A DNA stretch of 10,011 nt from an uncultured Brevinema sp. GTDB lineage: Bacteria; Spirochaetota; Brevinematia; Brevinematales; Brevinemataceae. Made by a program: the position numbers and the translations under genes. Shown piece by piece: positions 1-6,171 of this stretch; the first letter of the stretch is position 1; each line of letters starts with the position of its first letter. The DNA lies in NCBI GenBank assembly GCA_947036575.1, contig CAMQSH010000063.1, positions 1 through 10,011 on the forward strand, in the 5' to 3' direction. The notes under the pieces were generated by a model. That model had not been told where the DNA came from. It made no database searches and saw only the letters and a list, made by a program, of their open reading frames with translations.

Positions 1-629
1 TATAATAAAGAATCTAATAATTTTCTAAATTCTTTAGTTATTTTATAAGGATCTTTCGCATCATGAATAGCACCAATAAGTGCTATACCTTGAGCACCAT
101 GTTGTATGATACTAGTGGTATTCTGGAGTGTTATCCCTCCAATTGCTGTTAGTGGGTGTTTGCTTAAAGAGGATAATTTTTGCAATCCATCTAATCCCCA
201 AATAGTAGTGAGATTAGATTTGTTTTGTGAAGGGAAAACCGCACTAGCTGTAACATAGGCTAAATTATCTTGTTGATTTGCTGTGTGTAAATTATCCAAA
301 CTTTCTATAGAAACTCCAATTTGTCCCTGAGGAAGGAGAGTCAAAGCTTTTTTTATAGAGTCATCCTTTTGTCCTATGTGTAGGTAAGGGGTATCTAATT
401 TTTGAGCAATGCTGGTAAAATCATTAATAACTAAAGGGATTTTGTAAGGAGTCAGAATGTCTATTAACAATTCTCCTAAGTCTATAAGCTCAGCTGGAGA
501 AAGAGATTTTTCTCTCAACTGTAAAGAAGTAATTCCACCATCAGCACATTTTTTGATAAAATCAAGATACTTGGGGGTAGGGGTATCATTTTTTTGGCTA
601 ATCAACATAAGCCTATAAAAGGGTGTCAT
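1..629 (-). CDS. thiE: Thiamine-phosphate synthase ThiE, 3' end at or just beyond the window edge
   Basis: ThiE joins HMP pyrophosphate and thiazole phosphate to give thiamine monophosphate in the cytoplasm. I translated 209 residues from the ATG at 627-629. Family landmarks appear in order: QLREK (37-41), N69-D70, HIGQKDD (84-90), GVS (105-107), an FPSQNK loop (132-137), AIGGI (162-166) and GIALIGAI (181-188). This is a TIM-barrel phosphate-binding pattern. The frame reaches base 1 with a partial codon TA, so the stop may lie at the edge; 209 residues is close to the usual family length. AAGGAAG at 634-640 sits four bases before the ATG and fixes the start. The TPP riboswitch and terminator upstream support the thiamine role. 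One oddity is that the pyrophosphate loop, usually TxTK, reads SQNK. The paralogue TenI is an alternative, but the intact QLREK and ND argue for ThiE. Confidence 0.9.
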   Translation of the reverse strand, partial: MTPFYRLMLISQKNDTPTPKYLDFIKKCADGGITSLQLREKSLSPAELIDLGELLIDILTPYKIPLVINDFTSIAQKLDTPYLHIGQKDDSIKKALTLLPQGQIGVSIESLDNLHTANQQDNLAYVTASAVFPSQNKSNLTTIWGLDGLQKLSSLSKHPLTAIGGITLQNTTSIIQHGAQGIALIGAIHDAKDPYKITKEFRKLLDSLL

Positions 630-659
630 TATTCTTCCTTATAAATATAATATTGAATC

Positions 660-686
660 AAAAAAACCCTCATTAAAGAGAGCTTA
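660..686 (-). terminator. Intrinsic terminator in the thiE leader (riboswitch expression platform)
   Basis: Read on the minus strand, CTCTC (682-678) pairs with GAGGG (671-667) around a six-base loop. The stem extends by AAG against UUU and is followed by a run of seven U ending at 660. It lies between the riboswitch and the thiE ribosome binding site, so it would stop transcription before the gene. The same CTCTC can instead pair with GGGAG (723-719) at the 3' end of the aptamer. Confidence 0.8.
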
Positions 687-714
687 TTTATCGAATTTTT
701 GCTTTGATAAATAA

Positions 715-800
715 TTGACTCCCTACGTTAGTATTAACTAAATCAGGTTCTATCGGTGGTTGTTTGGCAACCTCTCAGCCATTAAGGCACCCGAGTAATT
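715..800 (-). ncRNA. TPP riboswitch aptamer (THI element)
   Basis: The minus strand carries the conserved THI-element blocks in the right order: CGGGTGCC, then GGCTGAGA, then GAACCTGAT, then TTAGTTAATACTAA and CGTAGGGA. The closing helix P1 pairs ATTACTC (800-794) with GAGTCAAT (722-715), with one bulged base. Known TPP riboswitches bind thiamine pyrophosphate and repress thiamine genes. Here the aptamer begins just after the predicted transcription start and is followed by a terminator and thiE, so it is expected to cause premature termination when TPP is plentiful. Confidence 0.96.
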
Positions 801-810
801 ATTATAATTA

Positions 811-839
811 AGTATAGTACAATTTGGCTTGTGAGTCAA
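811..839 (-). promoter_or_regulatory. Sigma-70 promoter for the riboswitch-thiE transcript
   Basis: On the minus strand a -35 box TTGACT (839-834) and a -10 box TATACT (816-811) are separated by exactly 17 bases. The expected start, near 804, lies immediately before the aptamer. Confidence 0.82.
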
Positions 840-854
840 TCAAAATTTTTCAAC

Positions 855-883
855 TTGATTAAATAAATCAAATATGATATGAT
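855..883 (+). promoter_or_regulatory. Divergent sigma-70 promoter for the split L7/L12-like gene
   Basis: TTGATT (855-860), a 17-base spacer and TATGAT (878-883) form a good promoter back to back with the thiE promoter; the two -35 boxes are only 15 bases apart. The start would be near 890, leaving a leader of about 120 bases before the likely GTG at 1009. Nothing clearly structured was seen in that leader. Confidence 0.65.
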
Positions 884-1008
884 GAGATATATAGTTAAAA
901 ATGAAAAATTATGAGAGTATTCAATAAACAAAAATAAGATGGAACATTATAGTAAAAATATAGGATTGTTATTAGTATTAAAGTATACAGTTTACTATGG
1001 AGGCATTG

Positions 1009-1794
1009 GTGGAGCAAATTAAATATTTAATTACGTTATATGGTATTGAAAAACAGATACAAAATGTTTTTTCTGATTATGATACTAAAGATAATGAAGT
1101 TTTTTATAAAACACATAAAAAATGGTTATCAAAACAATACGAGTTAGATGATTAGGTTTCAAATCAAGAGTCAAATTTCCAGACATACCAATCTTTAGCT
1201 ATCGACTATATGGTTGGCAATTCATATTTTTGTACTATAGATTGGAGTGGTGAAGAATATCCTGGTGAAGTAAAGAAATACCTAAACCAAAGAATAAAGG
1301 CTATGGGAGTAACAGGGATAAAGCTTGATGATAAAAATCTTAGAAAACAAGTAAATGAAGAAAAAATAAAACGTGGAGAACATATCCCCCTTCTTTTACA
1401 GTTATTTGAGAGCCAAATTTCAAAATTTAATATACATATTGTCATTATTAATCTAGATATTAATGATGAATATATAATTATGGTAATAGATAATGATAAT
1501 TTGAGTTTATTTGATGGAACAAGCTGTAATAACATTACATTTGAACTACCTGTTTTATATAAAATATATCTAGATAAAGTTGACTGCACAAAGAGAGTCA
1601 ATATGATGTTATATCTAAAAAATAAATTAGACATTGATGCCAGACATGCTAAAATACTAATAGACAATCTTCCAATAGAATTTAACTGTGGAACAAAATC
1701 TTTTGTAGAAAGTAATAAAAAACTTTTAGAAGATAACGGAGCAACAGAAACAACAATTACTACTTATATTCCTAATACTAATTCTATGGTTTAG
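1009..1794 (+). pseudogene. Hypothetical protein with C-terminal L7/L12-like domain, split by in-frame TAG at 1153-1155
   Basis: One reading frame runs from about 1009 to the TAG at 1792 with a single internal stop, TAG at 1153-1155. The likely start is GTG 1009, five bases after GGAGG (999-1003); ATG 997 is in the same frame but has no Shine-Dalgarno site. Residues after the stop continue smoothly, and the next ATG (1210) also lacks one, so this looks like a single gene broken by a point nonsense change, or a recoded gene. In the 194 residues from 1210, about 115-184 resemble the C-terminal domain of ribosomal protein L7/L12: a helix, then AKILIDNLP, then a KKLLEDNGA-type helix end. The middle (YFCTIDWSGEE, then DEYIIMVIDND) recalls DUF6630-type proteins, which is tentative. 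There are no membrane segments or signal peptide. Function is unknown. The two pieces could also be expressed separately. Confidence 0.6.
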
Positions 1795-1917
1795 TTGGGT
1801 TAAAATAATATACTGAAGTCGTTGAATATTTAGAGAGTTTTAAATAAATTAGTACAAACTAGAAATATTTTACTAACAGGCTATCATTTATAATATGAGC
1901 AAAATTTTAGAAAAAAT

Positions 1918-1950
1918 AAAATACAGATTATCAAAATCTGTATTTTTTTG
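1918..1950. terminator. Bidirectional terminator between convergent genes
   Basis: A 12-bp perfect stem (1918-1929 with 1935-1946, core TACAGATT and AATCTGTA) encloses a five-base loop. A T run follows on the plus strand and a T-rich stretch on the minus strand. It sits between the split gene ending at 1794 and the small minus-strand gene ending at 1972. Confidence 0.8.
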
Positions 1951-1971
1951 TTTAAAGATGATGTTTATGAG

Positions 1972-2214
1972 TTATACGAGTTTTTCCCCACAGCCTTTAC
2001 AATTTTTAAGATTTCTAGCTTTTCCTAAATATAGATTGCAGTTAGGGCATCTCCATATTTTAACAGCAAAAGCTATATACCCAGTAATAGGAACAAATAT
2101 AAGTATATTATTATAAGGTAACTTTGTGCATATTAACATAGCTATAAACGCAATAACTCCTGCTATAGATAGGTACAGCTTTTTCTTTTTAAATTCTTCT
2201 ACAAAATTTCTCAT
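1972..2214 (-). CDS. Small membrane protein with C-terminal zinc ribbon
   Basis: This encodes 80 residues. Two hydrophobic segments (about 13-30 and 36-53) are followed by a cytoplasm-sized tail with CPNC (56-59) and CKGC (72-75), a four-cysteine zinc-ribbon spacing. The N-terminus is short and lysine-rich (FKKKK), which suggests it stays inside the cell by the positive-inside rule. The chosen start is ATG 2212-2214, with AAGGA (2226-2230) nine bases upstream; a TTG at 2218-2220 would add two residues but is only three bases from that site. A consensus promoter lies just upstream, and the gene ends before the terminator at 1918-1950. No function is recognised. Small ribbon-plus-helices proteins are common and mostly uncharacterised. 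It is divergent from yjbQ, with no evident functional link. Confidence 0.72.
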   Translation of the reverse strand: MRNFVEEFKKKKLYLSIAGVIAFIAMLICTKLPYNNILIFVPITGYIAFAVKIWRCPNCNLYLGKARNLKNCKGCGEKLV

Positions 2215-2241
2215 AATCAAATATCCTTATTTAATATCAAT

Positions 2242-2270
2242 ATTATAATATGATTAAAATCACAAGTCAA
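2242..2270 (-). promoter_or_regulatory. Consensus promoter for the zinc-ribbon membrane protein
   Basis: On the minus strand TTGACT (2270-2265), a 17-base spacer and TATAAT (2247-2242) are followed by a leader of about 20 bases up to the gene. Confidence 0.82.
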
Positions 2271-2285
2271 TCAAAATTTCTTAGC

Positions 2286-2314
2286 TTGACTATATAAATC
2301 AAATATGATAAAAT
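2286..2314 (+). promoter_or_regulatory. Promoter for yjbQ
   Basis: TTGACT (2286-2291), a 17-base spacer and TAAAAT (2309-2314) lie back to back with the minus-strand promoter, the -35 boxes being 15 bases apart. The start is expected near 2321, giving a leader of under 20 bases. Confidence 0.78.
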
Positions 2315-2338
2315 AAATATATTATATAGGAGTGTATG

Positions 2339-2761
2339 ATGAAATCTTTTAGAAAAGAATTGTTTTTTAATATTCCAGAACGAATGGATTTAATAGATAT
2401 AACATCAGATATTGAAAAAGCTCTCAGAGAAAGTAATATTCAAGAGGGGCTTTGTCTTGTTAATGCTATGCATATTACTGCTAGTGTTTTTATTAATGAT
2501 AACGAAAGTGGATTGCACTATGATTACAAAAAATGGCTAGAAGACTTAGCACCATTTAATGCCTCTCCAAATCATTATCATCACAATAGGACAGGTGAGG
2601 ACAATGCTGACGCTCATCTAAAGAGACAAGTTATGGGTAGAGAAGTTGTCATAGCAGTAACAGCTGGGAAATTAGATTTTGGTACTTGGGAAAGGATCTT
2701 TTATGGGGAATTTGACGGAAAACGAAGAAAAAGAGTTTTAATAAAAATCATTGGTGAGTAA
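2339..2761 (+). CDS. yjbQ: YjbQ family protein (UPF0047, secondary thiamine-phosphate synthase)
   Basis: This is a 140-residue soluble protein covering the whole UPF0047 fold. Family signatures are clear: MHITAS (44-49), the NDNES turn, GEDNADAHLK (86-95), GTWERIFYGEFDG (115-127) and a basic KRRKRV strand near the C-terminus. The conserved histidines and acidic residues of these blocks are present. Members of this family show a weak thiamine-phosphate synthase activity and can complement thiE mutants, but their main physiological role is unsettled. Two adjacent ATG codons (2336 and 2339) are possible; the second is six bases after AGGAG (2328-2332) and is preferred. The gene is monocistronic: it has its own promoter, and a terminator 20 bases after the stop. 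Its closeness to thiE fits a thiamine link but does not prove one. Confidence 0.9.
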   Translation: MKSFRKELFFNIPERMDLIDITSDIEKALRESNIQEGLCLVNAMHITASVFINDNESGLHYDYKKWLEDLAPFNASPNHYHHNRTGEDNADAHLKRQVMGREVVIAVTAGKLDFGTWERIFYGEFDGKRRKRVLIKIIGE

Positions 2762-2780
2762 TGTTTCTAGATACAAAATT

Positions 2781-2809
2781 AAAAGCCCCTATATTATAAG
2801 GGGCTTTTT
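2781..2809. terminator. Bidirectional terminator between yjbQ and the hydrolase gene
   Basis: A 10-bp perfect GC-containing stem, AAAAGCCCCT (2781-2790) with AGGGGCTTTT (2799-2808), has an eight-base loop and a T run on either strand. It sits between convergent genes. Confidence 0.92.
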
Positions 2810-2834
2810 GAGGTTTATATTAGTTGCTGGTAAC

Positions 2835-3560
2835 TTATTGTAATGTATCTAGCTCTTGTTGAAGAAATTCAAGTAATTCTTTTTTTGTTTTAGGCATAGT
2901 ATGTCCATGAAGATGCCAATTAAACTCTTGTTTAGTCCAGTAAGCTATAGTATCTTCTAGAGGTTTTTTATGATACTTTCCTTGATTGTGATAGAAATCT
3001 TCAGAGTCGGCATCTCCAACAAAAAAAGTTTTTTCTTCAGGGATAAAAATTAAATTAGAATCATCTGCATGTTGCCAGCCTATGTGGGTAATTTCACAAT
3101 GAATTCCTCCAAGATCTAGGCTAAGAAATTTATCAAAAATAATATCTGCTGTTGTAATAGTTATATCATTTGTATTGGGATATTCTAAACGGATATAATG
3201 ATCACAAAATTCTATTTCTTCATCTGATTGGAGTCTTTCTTTCATAGAATGATCAGACCAAGACCAAGACTGCATATATTGTAGTTGTTTGTTGGTTTTT
3301 TGATTCGCTATTGTTAGCCCTGGAAAAGCATGCATTCCAAAAGTATGATCCCAATGCCAATGTGTTATAATAGCAAATTTGGGAGAAGGAAGGGATCTTT
3401 GAAGTAATCCTTGATAGAATAAATCTAAATGCTGTTTTGAAGTTCCACAATCAATCATTACTGAGAAATTATCACCTTGAATATAACCTAATGTTGGACG
3501 ATCATATTCTTGATCACATGGTAAATAGTAAATTCTATCAGTTAGCTGTTGTAAAATCAT
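2835..3560 (-). CDS. Metallo-beta-lactamase-fold hydrolase
   Basis: This is a 241-residue cytoplasmic protein of the MBL superfamily with the full metal-site pattern: HWHWDH (67-72), H164 in GWQHADD, D183 in VGDADSED and H220 in HLHGH. An early IDCGT (36-40) strand-turn matches the first motif of the fold. These residues normally bind two metal ions, and family members hydrolyse esters, thioesters, lactams or phosphodiesters. Nothing here fixes the substrate. The extra aromatic residues in HWHWDH, the WSWSDHS segment (98-105) and the absence of a signal peptide argue against a secreted antibiotic-resistance lactamase. The start ATG 3558-3560 is five bases after GAGGA (3566-3570); the upstream in-frame ATG at 3572 overlaps that site and is less likely. 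It is monocistronic, with its own promoter and a shared terminator downstream. Confidence 0.87.
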   Translation of the reverse strand: MILQQLTDRIYYLPCDQEYDRPTLGYIQGDNFSVMIDCGTSKQHLDLFYQGLLQRSLPSPKFAIITHWHWDHTFGMHAFPGLTIANQKTNKQLQYMQSWSWSDHSMKERLQSDEEIEFCDHYIRLEYPNTNDITITTADIIFDKFLSLDLGGIHCEITHIGWQHADDSNLIFIPEEKTFFVGDADSEDFYHNQGKYHKKPLEDTIAYWTKQEFNWHLHGHTMPKTKKELLEFLQQELDTLQ

Positions 3561-3731
3561 TGTTTTCCTCATTTAAAAATAATAGATAAAATTTAATTAT
3601 ATAAAAATATTTTATTAAGCTGTAAAATGTTTTTTGTAGTTATCTGTATGAGAAGATGTTATTGTACAAGTTAGATATACTCTGTAAAGTAAGAGATACA
3701 AACTAAGAAACTAAAGTTGATATTTTTATTC

Positions 3732-3769
3732 TTTTGTTATTTTTTAAATCATAGCACAAAATAACAAAA
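3732..3769. repeat. Perfect 12-bp inverted repeat over the hydrolase promoter, candidate operator
   Basis: TTTTGTTATTTT (3732-3743) is the exact reverse complement of AAAATAACAAAA (3758-3769), with a 14-base centre. On the minus strand the centre contains the -10 box, one arm fills most of the spacer and the other covers the likely start point. That placement suits a repressor-binding dyad, although AT-rich sequence raises the chance of coincidence. Confidence 0.45.
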
Positions 3770-3775
3770 AGTCAA
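3748..3775 (-). promoter_or_regulatory. Promoter for the metallo-hydrolase gene
   Basis: On the minus strand TTGACT (3775-3770), a 16-base spacer and TATGAT (3753-3748) predict a start near 3741 and a leader of about 180 bases. Confidence 0.65.
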
Positions 3776-3865
3776 TCTATTTTGGATATAGAATAAACAC
3801 TGAAAATCCTCTATCTTATAGGGAGCTTGTGGATCATGAATACTTTTTAAAGGTGATTATAAGTA

Positions 3866-3895
3866 TTGACAAGGAGATATATAATATAGTACGAT
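3866..3895 (+). promoter_or_regulatory. Promoter for the transporter-dehydrogenase operon
   Basis: A perfect -35 TTGACA (3866-3871) and a -10 TACGAT (3890-3895) are 18 bases apart. AGGAG (3916-3920) lies six bases before the transporter ATG. Confidence 0.65.
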
Positions 3896-3926
3896 ATAAA
3901 ATATATATTACATATAGGAGTTTTTT

Positions 3927-4985
3927 ATGATAGATATTGGTGGTGTTTTTAGTGATATTTTTTCTTCTACAGCGTTTCAAGGTGCTATTGCGTCTTCCAT
4001 TTTGATTATTTTACTTGGATTTTACCTTGGTAAGATAGGAATATTTCAAAAAGCTGTTTCTCAAGCTTTGAGCACAGTATTATTAAGTGCTGCATTACCG
4101 GCTTTGGCGTTTACTGCATTTATGACAGAAATTAATAAAGAAAGTCTTACTCAGGGACTGAGCTTATTAGTTTGGGGATTTGCAATGTATGTGGCTCTCA
4201 TTTTTATTGCAGGTATATTGTATAAAAAATACGATGGTGATACAAAAACAGCACTTATTGTTTGTACAACATTTGGTTCTACAACATTTTTTGGTATTCC
4301 TATTATCAGTGCATTATATGGATCTTTAGGTGTTATTTATGCAAACGTATTTAATATTGCTTATAGGGTTTTTCTTTATTCTTTTGGGCTTATTAAAATG
4401 AGTGATATCAAATTTAATAGACAAAATCTTAAAGATATTTTTCTAAACCCTATTATCATAGCAACATTTTTAGGCTTGTTTATTTGGATTTTTCAACATT
4501 CCCTTCCACAAATATCAGTAAAATCTGGTGATACAGTGATGGATGTAGCATTTTTACGTATTGATAAAACAATTCCTTGGTTATTTTCCGCTATGAAAAG
4601 ATTGGCAGGACTGACTTCTCCTTTAGCATGGCTTGCCATAGGTAATACACTTTCTTCTATTTCTTTTAAAGAAGCAGCTTCTTCAACAGTTGCTTGGAAG
4701 TATTCTATTAATAAAGTTATCTTAGTTCCTTTTCTTAATTTATTTGTACTAGGGTTATTAACAGTTACAAATATTTATACTTTTTCAGCTACTGCTGTAG
4801 CAGTTATTATTATTATGATGGCAACACCAACGGCAACCGTTGCAGCTGCTTATGCAATCAAATATGATAGAGCTCCTGTGGTTGCTTCCAATTGTTCTTT
4901 ATTATCAACTATTTTTAGTGTTTTTCTCATTCCTATTTGGGTAGTTGTTATTGAAGTAATCAAAGCACTTGGCTTGTTTATATAG
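3927..4985 (+). CDS. AEC-family (auxin efflux carrier-type) organic-anion transporter
   Basis: This is a 352-residue integral membrane protein with about ten hydrophobic segments arranged as two similar halves. It has the family marks ALPALAF (57-63) in the second helix and GSTTFFGIPI (117-126) in the broken helix of the first half, and a second-half counterpart, MATPTATVAAAYAIKY, near residues 295-310. Bacterial AEC members carry malate, lactate or related carboxylates; the substrate cannot be read from sequence. The chain is somewhat longer than many family members because of a stretch between helices (about 190-215, SGDTVMDVAF). AGGAG sits six bases before the ATG. It is the first gene of a two-gene operon: its TAG is 13 bases from the dehydrogenase start and overlaps the next ribosome binding region. 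Pairing with a D-lactate dehydrogenase-type enzyme suggests import or export of a 2-hydroxyacid. Confidence 0.85.
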   Translation: MIDIGGVFSDIFSSTAFQGAIASSILIILLGFYLGKIGIFQKAVSQALSTVLLSAALPALAFTAFMTEINKESLTQGLSLLVWGFAMYVALIFIAGILYKKYDGDTKTALIVCTTFGSTTFFGIPIISALYGSLGVIYANVFNIAYRVFLYSFGLIKMSDIKFNRQNLKDIFLNPIIIATFLGLFIWIFQHSLPQISVKSGDTVMDVAFLRIDKTIPWLFSAMKRLAGLTSPLAWLAIGNTLSSISFKEAASSTVAWKYSINKVILVPFLNLFVLGLLTVTNIYTFSATAVAVIIIMMATPTATVAAAYAIKYDRAPVVASNCSLLSTIFSVFLIPIWVVVIEVIKALGLFI

Positions 4986-4998
4986 AGGAGAACTATTT

Positions 4999-5994
4999 AT
5001 GAAAATTATATCTTATGGGGTAAGACCTGTTGAGGAATCATTTTTTCATCAACTCAATATTTTTTCGTATACACTAGAGTTAGTACCTGAATTATTAACA
5101 GATAATAATGCTCATCTTTGTCAAGGAGCTGATGTTGTTATGCTTCGTGGTAATTGTAAAGCACATAGAGAAAATCTTATAAAGATTAAAGAATTAGGTG
5201 TTAAATATATCTTGACACGTACTGTTGGCTATGATCATATCGAACTTGATACCGTTAAAGAATTGGGATTTGAATTATGTGCACGAGTACCTGCCTATTC
5301 TCCAACAGCAATTTCTGAACTAGCAGTCTCTATGGCTTTGGGATTGAGTAGAAAAACTGTCGCAATGACAATGAACACTTCTCACAAAGATTATCGTGCT
5401 TACGATCATTATTTTGCAAAAGAAATAAGACATTCTACAGTGGGCATTATAGGTACAGGACGTATAGGGCTCTGTTCTGCAAAGGCTTTTTTAGGACTTG
5501 GTGCAAAAGTATTAGGGCATGATCTTTATCCTTCTGAAGAGGCAAAGAATCTGATAAATATGGTAGATTTGGAGACTTTATTAAAAGAATCAGACATTGT
5601 TTTATTGCATTGTCCTTACATTAAGGATTCTAATTACCATTTTGTGAATGATCAATTTATCAATAAAATGAAAGACAATTCTCTATTAATTAACACCGCT
5701 AGAGGAGAATTAATAGATCTTTCAGCAGTGTTAAAAGGAATAGAATCTGGTAAACTTGCAGGAGTGGGCTTAGATGTTTTAGAAGGTGAAAGTCAGTATT
5801 TCTTCAAAGATAATACGGGGAAAATATTACCAGATCTTATTGTCGAAAAATTATCTTCTTATTATCCTAGAGTGATAATAACTCCTCATTTGGGTTCTTT
5901 TACTGATGAGGCATTGACAAACATGATAGAAATTTCTTATCAAAATCTAGATCAATTTTTAAAACAAGGATCTTGTGATAATACCTTAATCTAA
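4999..5994 (+). CDS. D-lactate dehydrogenase family D-2-hydroxyacid dehydrogenase
   Basis: This is a 331-residue cytoplasmic NAD-dependent oxidoreductase interconverting a 2-oxoacid and a D-2-hydroxyacid, probably pyruvate and D-lactate. Visible features are VPAYSPTAISE (97-107), the Rossmann motif GTGRIG (152-157), acidic D175 after the second strand (favouring NAD), and the catalytic triad R235 (NTARG), E264 (LEGE) and H297 (TPHLG). The Arg and Glu positions match classical lactobacillar D-lactate dehydrogenase numbering. The usual TPH-x-A-F/Y of true D-LDH reads TPHLGSFTDEA here, so related activities (2-hydroxyisocaproate, VanH-like) remain possible. The start is ATG 4999, eight bases after GAGGAG (4985-4990); an in-frame upstream ATG at 4969 lies inside the transporter gene and lacks such a site. 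A terminator follows at 6063-6089. Confidence 0.9.
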   Translation: MKIISYGVRPVEESFFHQLNIFSYTLELVPELLTDNNAHLCQGADVVMLRGNCKAHRENLIKIKELGVKYILTRTVGYDHIELDTVKELGFELCARVPAYSPTAISELAVSMALGLSRKTVAMTMNTSHKDYRAYDHYFAKEIRHSTVGIIGTGRIGLCSAKAFLGLGAKVLGHDLYPSEEAKNLINMVDLETLLKESDIVLLHCPYIKDSNYHFVNDQFINKMKDNSLLINTARGELIDLSAVLKGIESGKLAGVGLDVLEGESQYFFKDNTGKILPDLIVEKLSSYYPRVIITPHLGSFTDEALTNMIEISYQNLDQFLKQGSCDNTLI

Positions 5995-6062
5995 GTACAT
6001 ACGTACGGTGTAGATACCAATAGCTATAATTTAAAGAGATCGAAATCTTATTTTCAAACAAT

Positions 6063-6089
6063 ACCCCCTTTTCATTGAGAGGGGTTTTT
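6063..6089 (+). terminator. Terminator of the transporter-dehydrogenase operon
   Basis: ACCCC (6063-6067) pairs with GGGGT (6081-6085), and TTTT (6069-6072) pairs with GAGA (6077-6080) after one bulged C. The stem ends in a run of five T. Confidence 0.8.
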
Positions 6090-6114
6090 GTTTAATGGTA
6101 TTAGTATAAATAAC

Positions 6115-6165
6115 ATTGCTATTTACACTAAAATTTTATATAATAAAGAGATAACTGCTAAGGAG
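6115..6165 (+). repeat. Promoter-leader repeat, copy 1 (promoter of the secreted-protein gene)
   Basis: TTGCTA (6116-6121), a 17-base spacer and a perfect TATAAT (6139-6144) are followed by AAGGAG (6160-6165) before the ATG at 6172. The whole 51-base block aligns without gaps to 9806-9856, with 43 identical positions by hand count. Confidence 0.8.
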
Positions 6166-6171
6166 TAAATT

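Larger units (their letters stand above)
3573..3926. other. Intergenic region with divergent promoters and a long dyad
   Basis: No supported gene lies here. The region holds the hydrolase promoter (minus), the transporter promoter (plus) and a perfect 12-bp inverted repeat around 3732-3769, listed separately. A weak six-pair hairpin at 3809-3823 has no T run and no evident role. The rest is plain AT-rich sequence. Confidence 0.6.

Noticed and set aside
901..927. Tiny ORF of eight codons in the leader of the split gene
   Set aside because: There is no Shine-Dalgarno site, no amino-acid bias suggesting attenuation, and no terminator after it.
1153..1155. Genome-wide reassignment of TAG
   Set aside because: TAG ends the transporter gene exactly before the next ribosome site and also ends the split gene at 1792, so it acts as a stop in this window; local suppression or decay remains open.
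1206..1667. Minus-strand open frame of 153 codons opposite the split gene
   Set aside because: It lies entirely antisense to a better-supported frame, has no Shine-Dalgarno site or domain, and reads as a mirror of AT-rich coding sequence.
1895..2116. Plus-strand open frame of 73 codons
   Set aside because: It runs through the bidirectional terminator and antisense to the zinc-ribbon gene, with no recognisable protein features.
3253..3450. Minus-strand open frame of 65 codons inside the hydrolase gene
   Set aside because: It is in another frame of a gene with clear catalytic motifs, so it is a shadow.
2835..3560. Beta-lactam resistance enzyme
   Set aside because: There is no signal peptide, the spacing and extra aromatic residues differ from class B lactamases, and the superfamily is mostly housekeeping hydrolases.
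3809..3823. Small hairpin in the intergenic region
   Set aside because: It has only six pairs including a wobble, no T run, and is not placed to act on either promoter.
4969..4998. Upstream ATG extending the dehydrogenase by ten residues
   Set aside because: The extension lies inside the transporter gene and lacks a ribosome site, while ATG 4999 has GAGGAG at proper distance and gives family-standard residue numbering.
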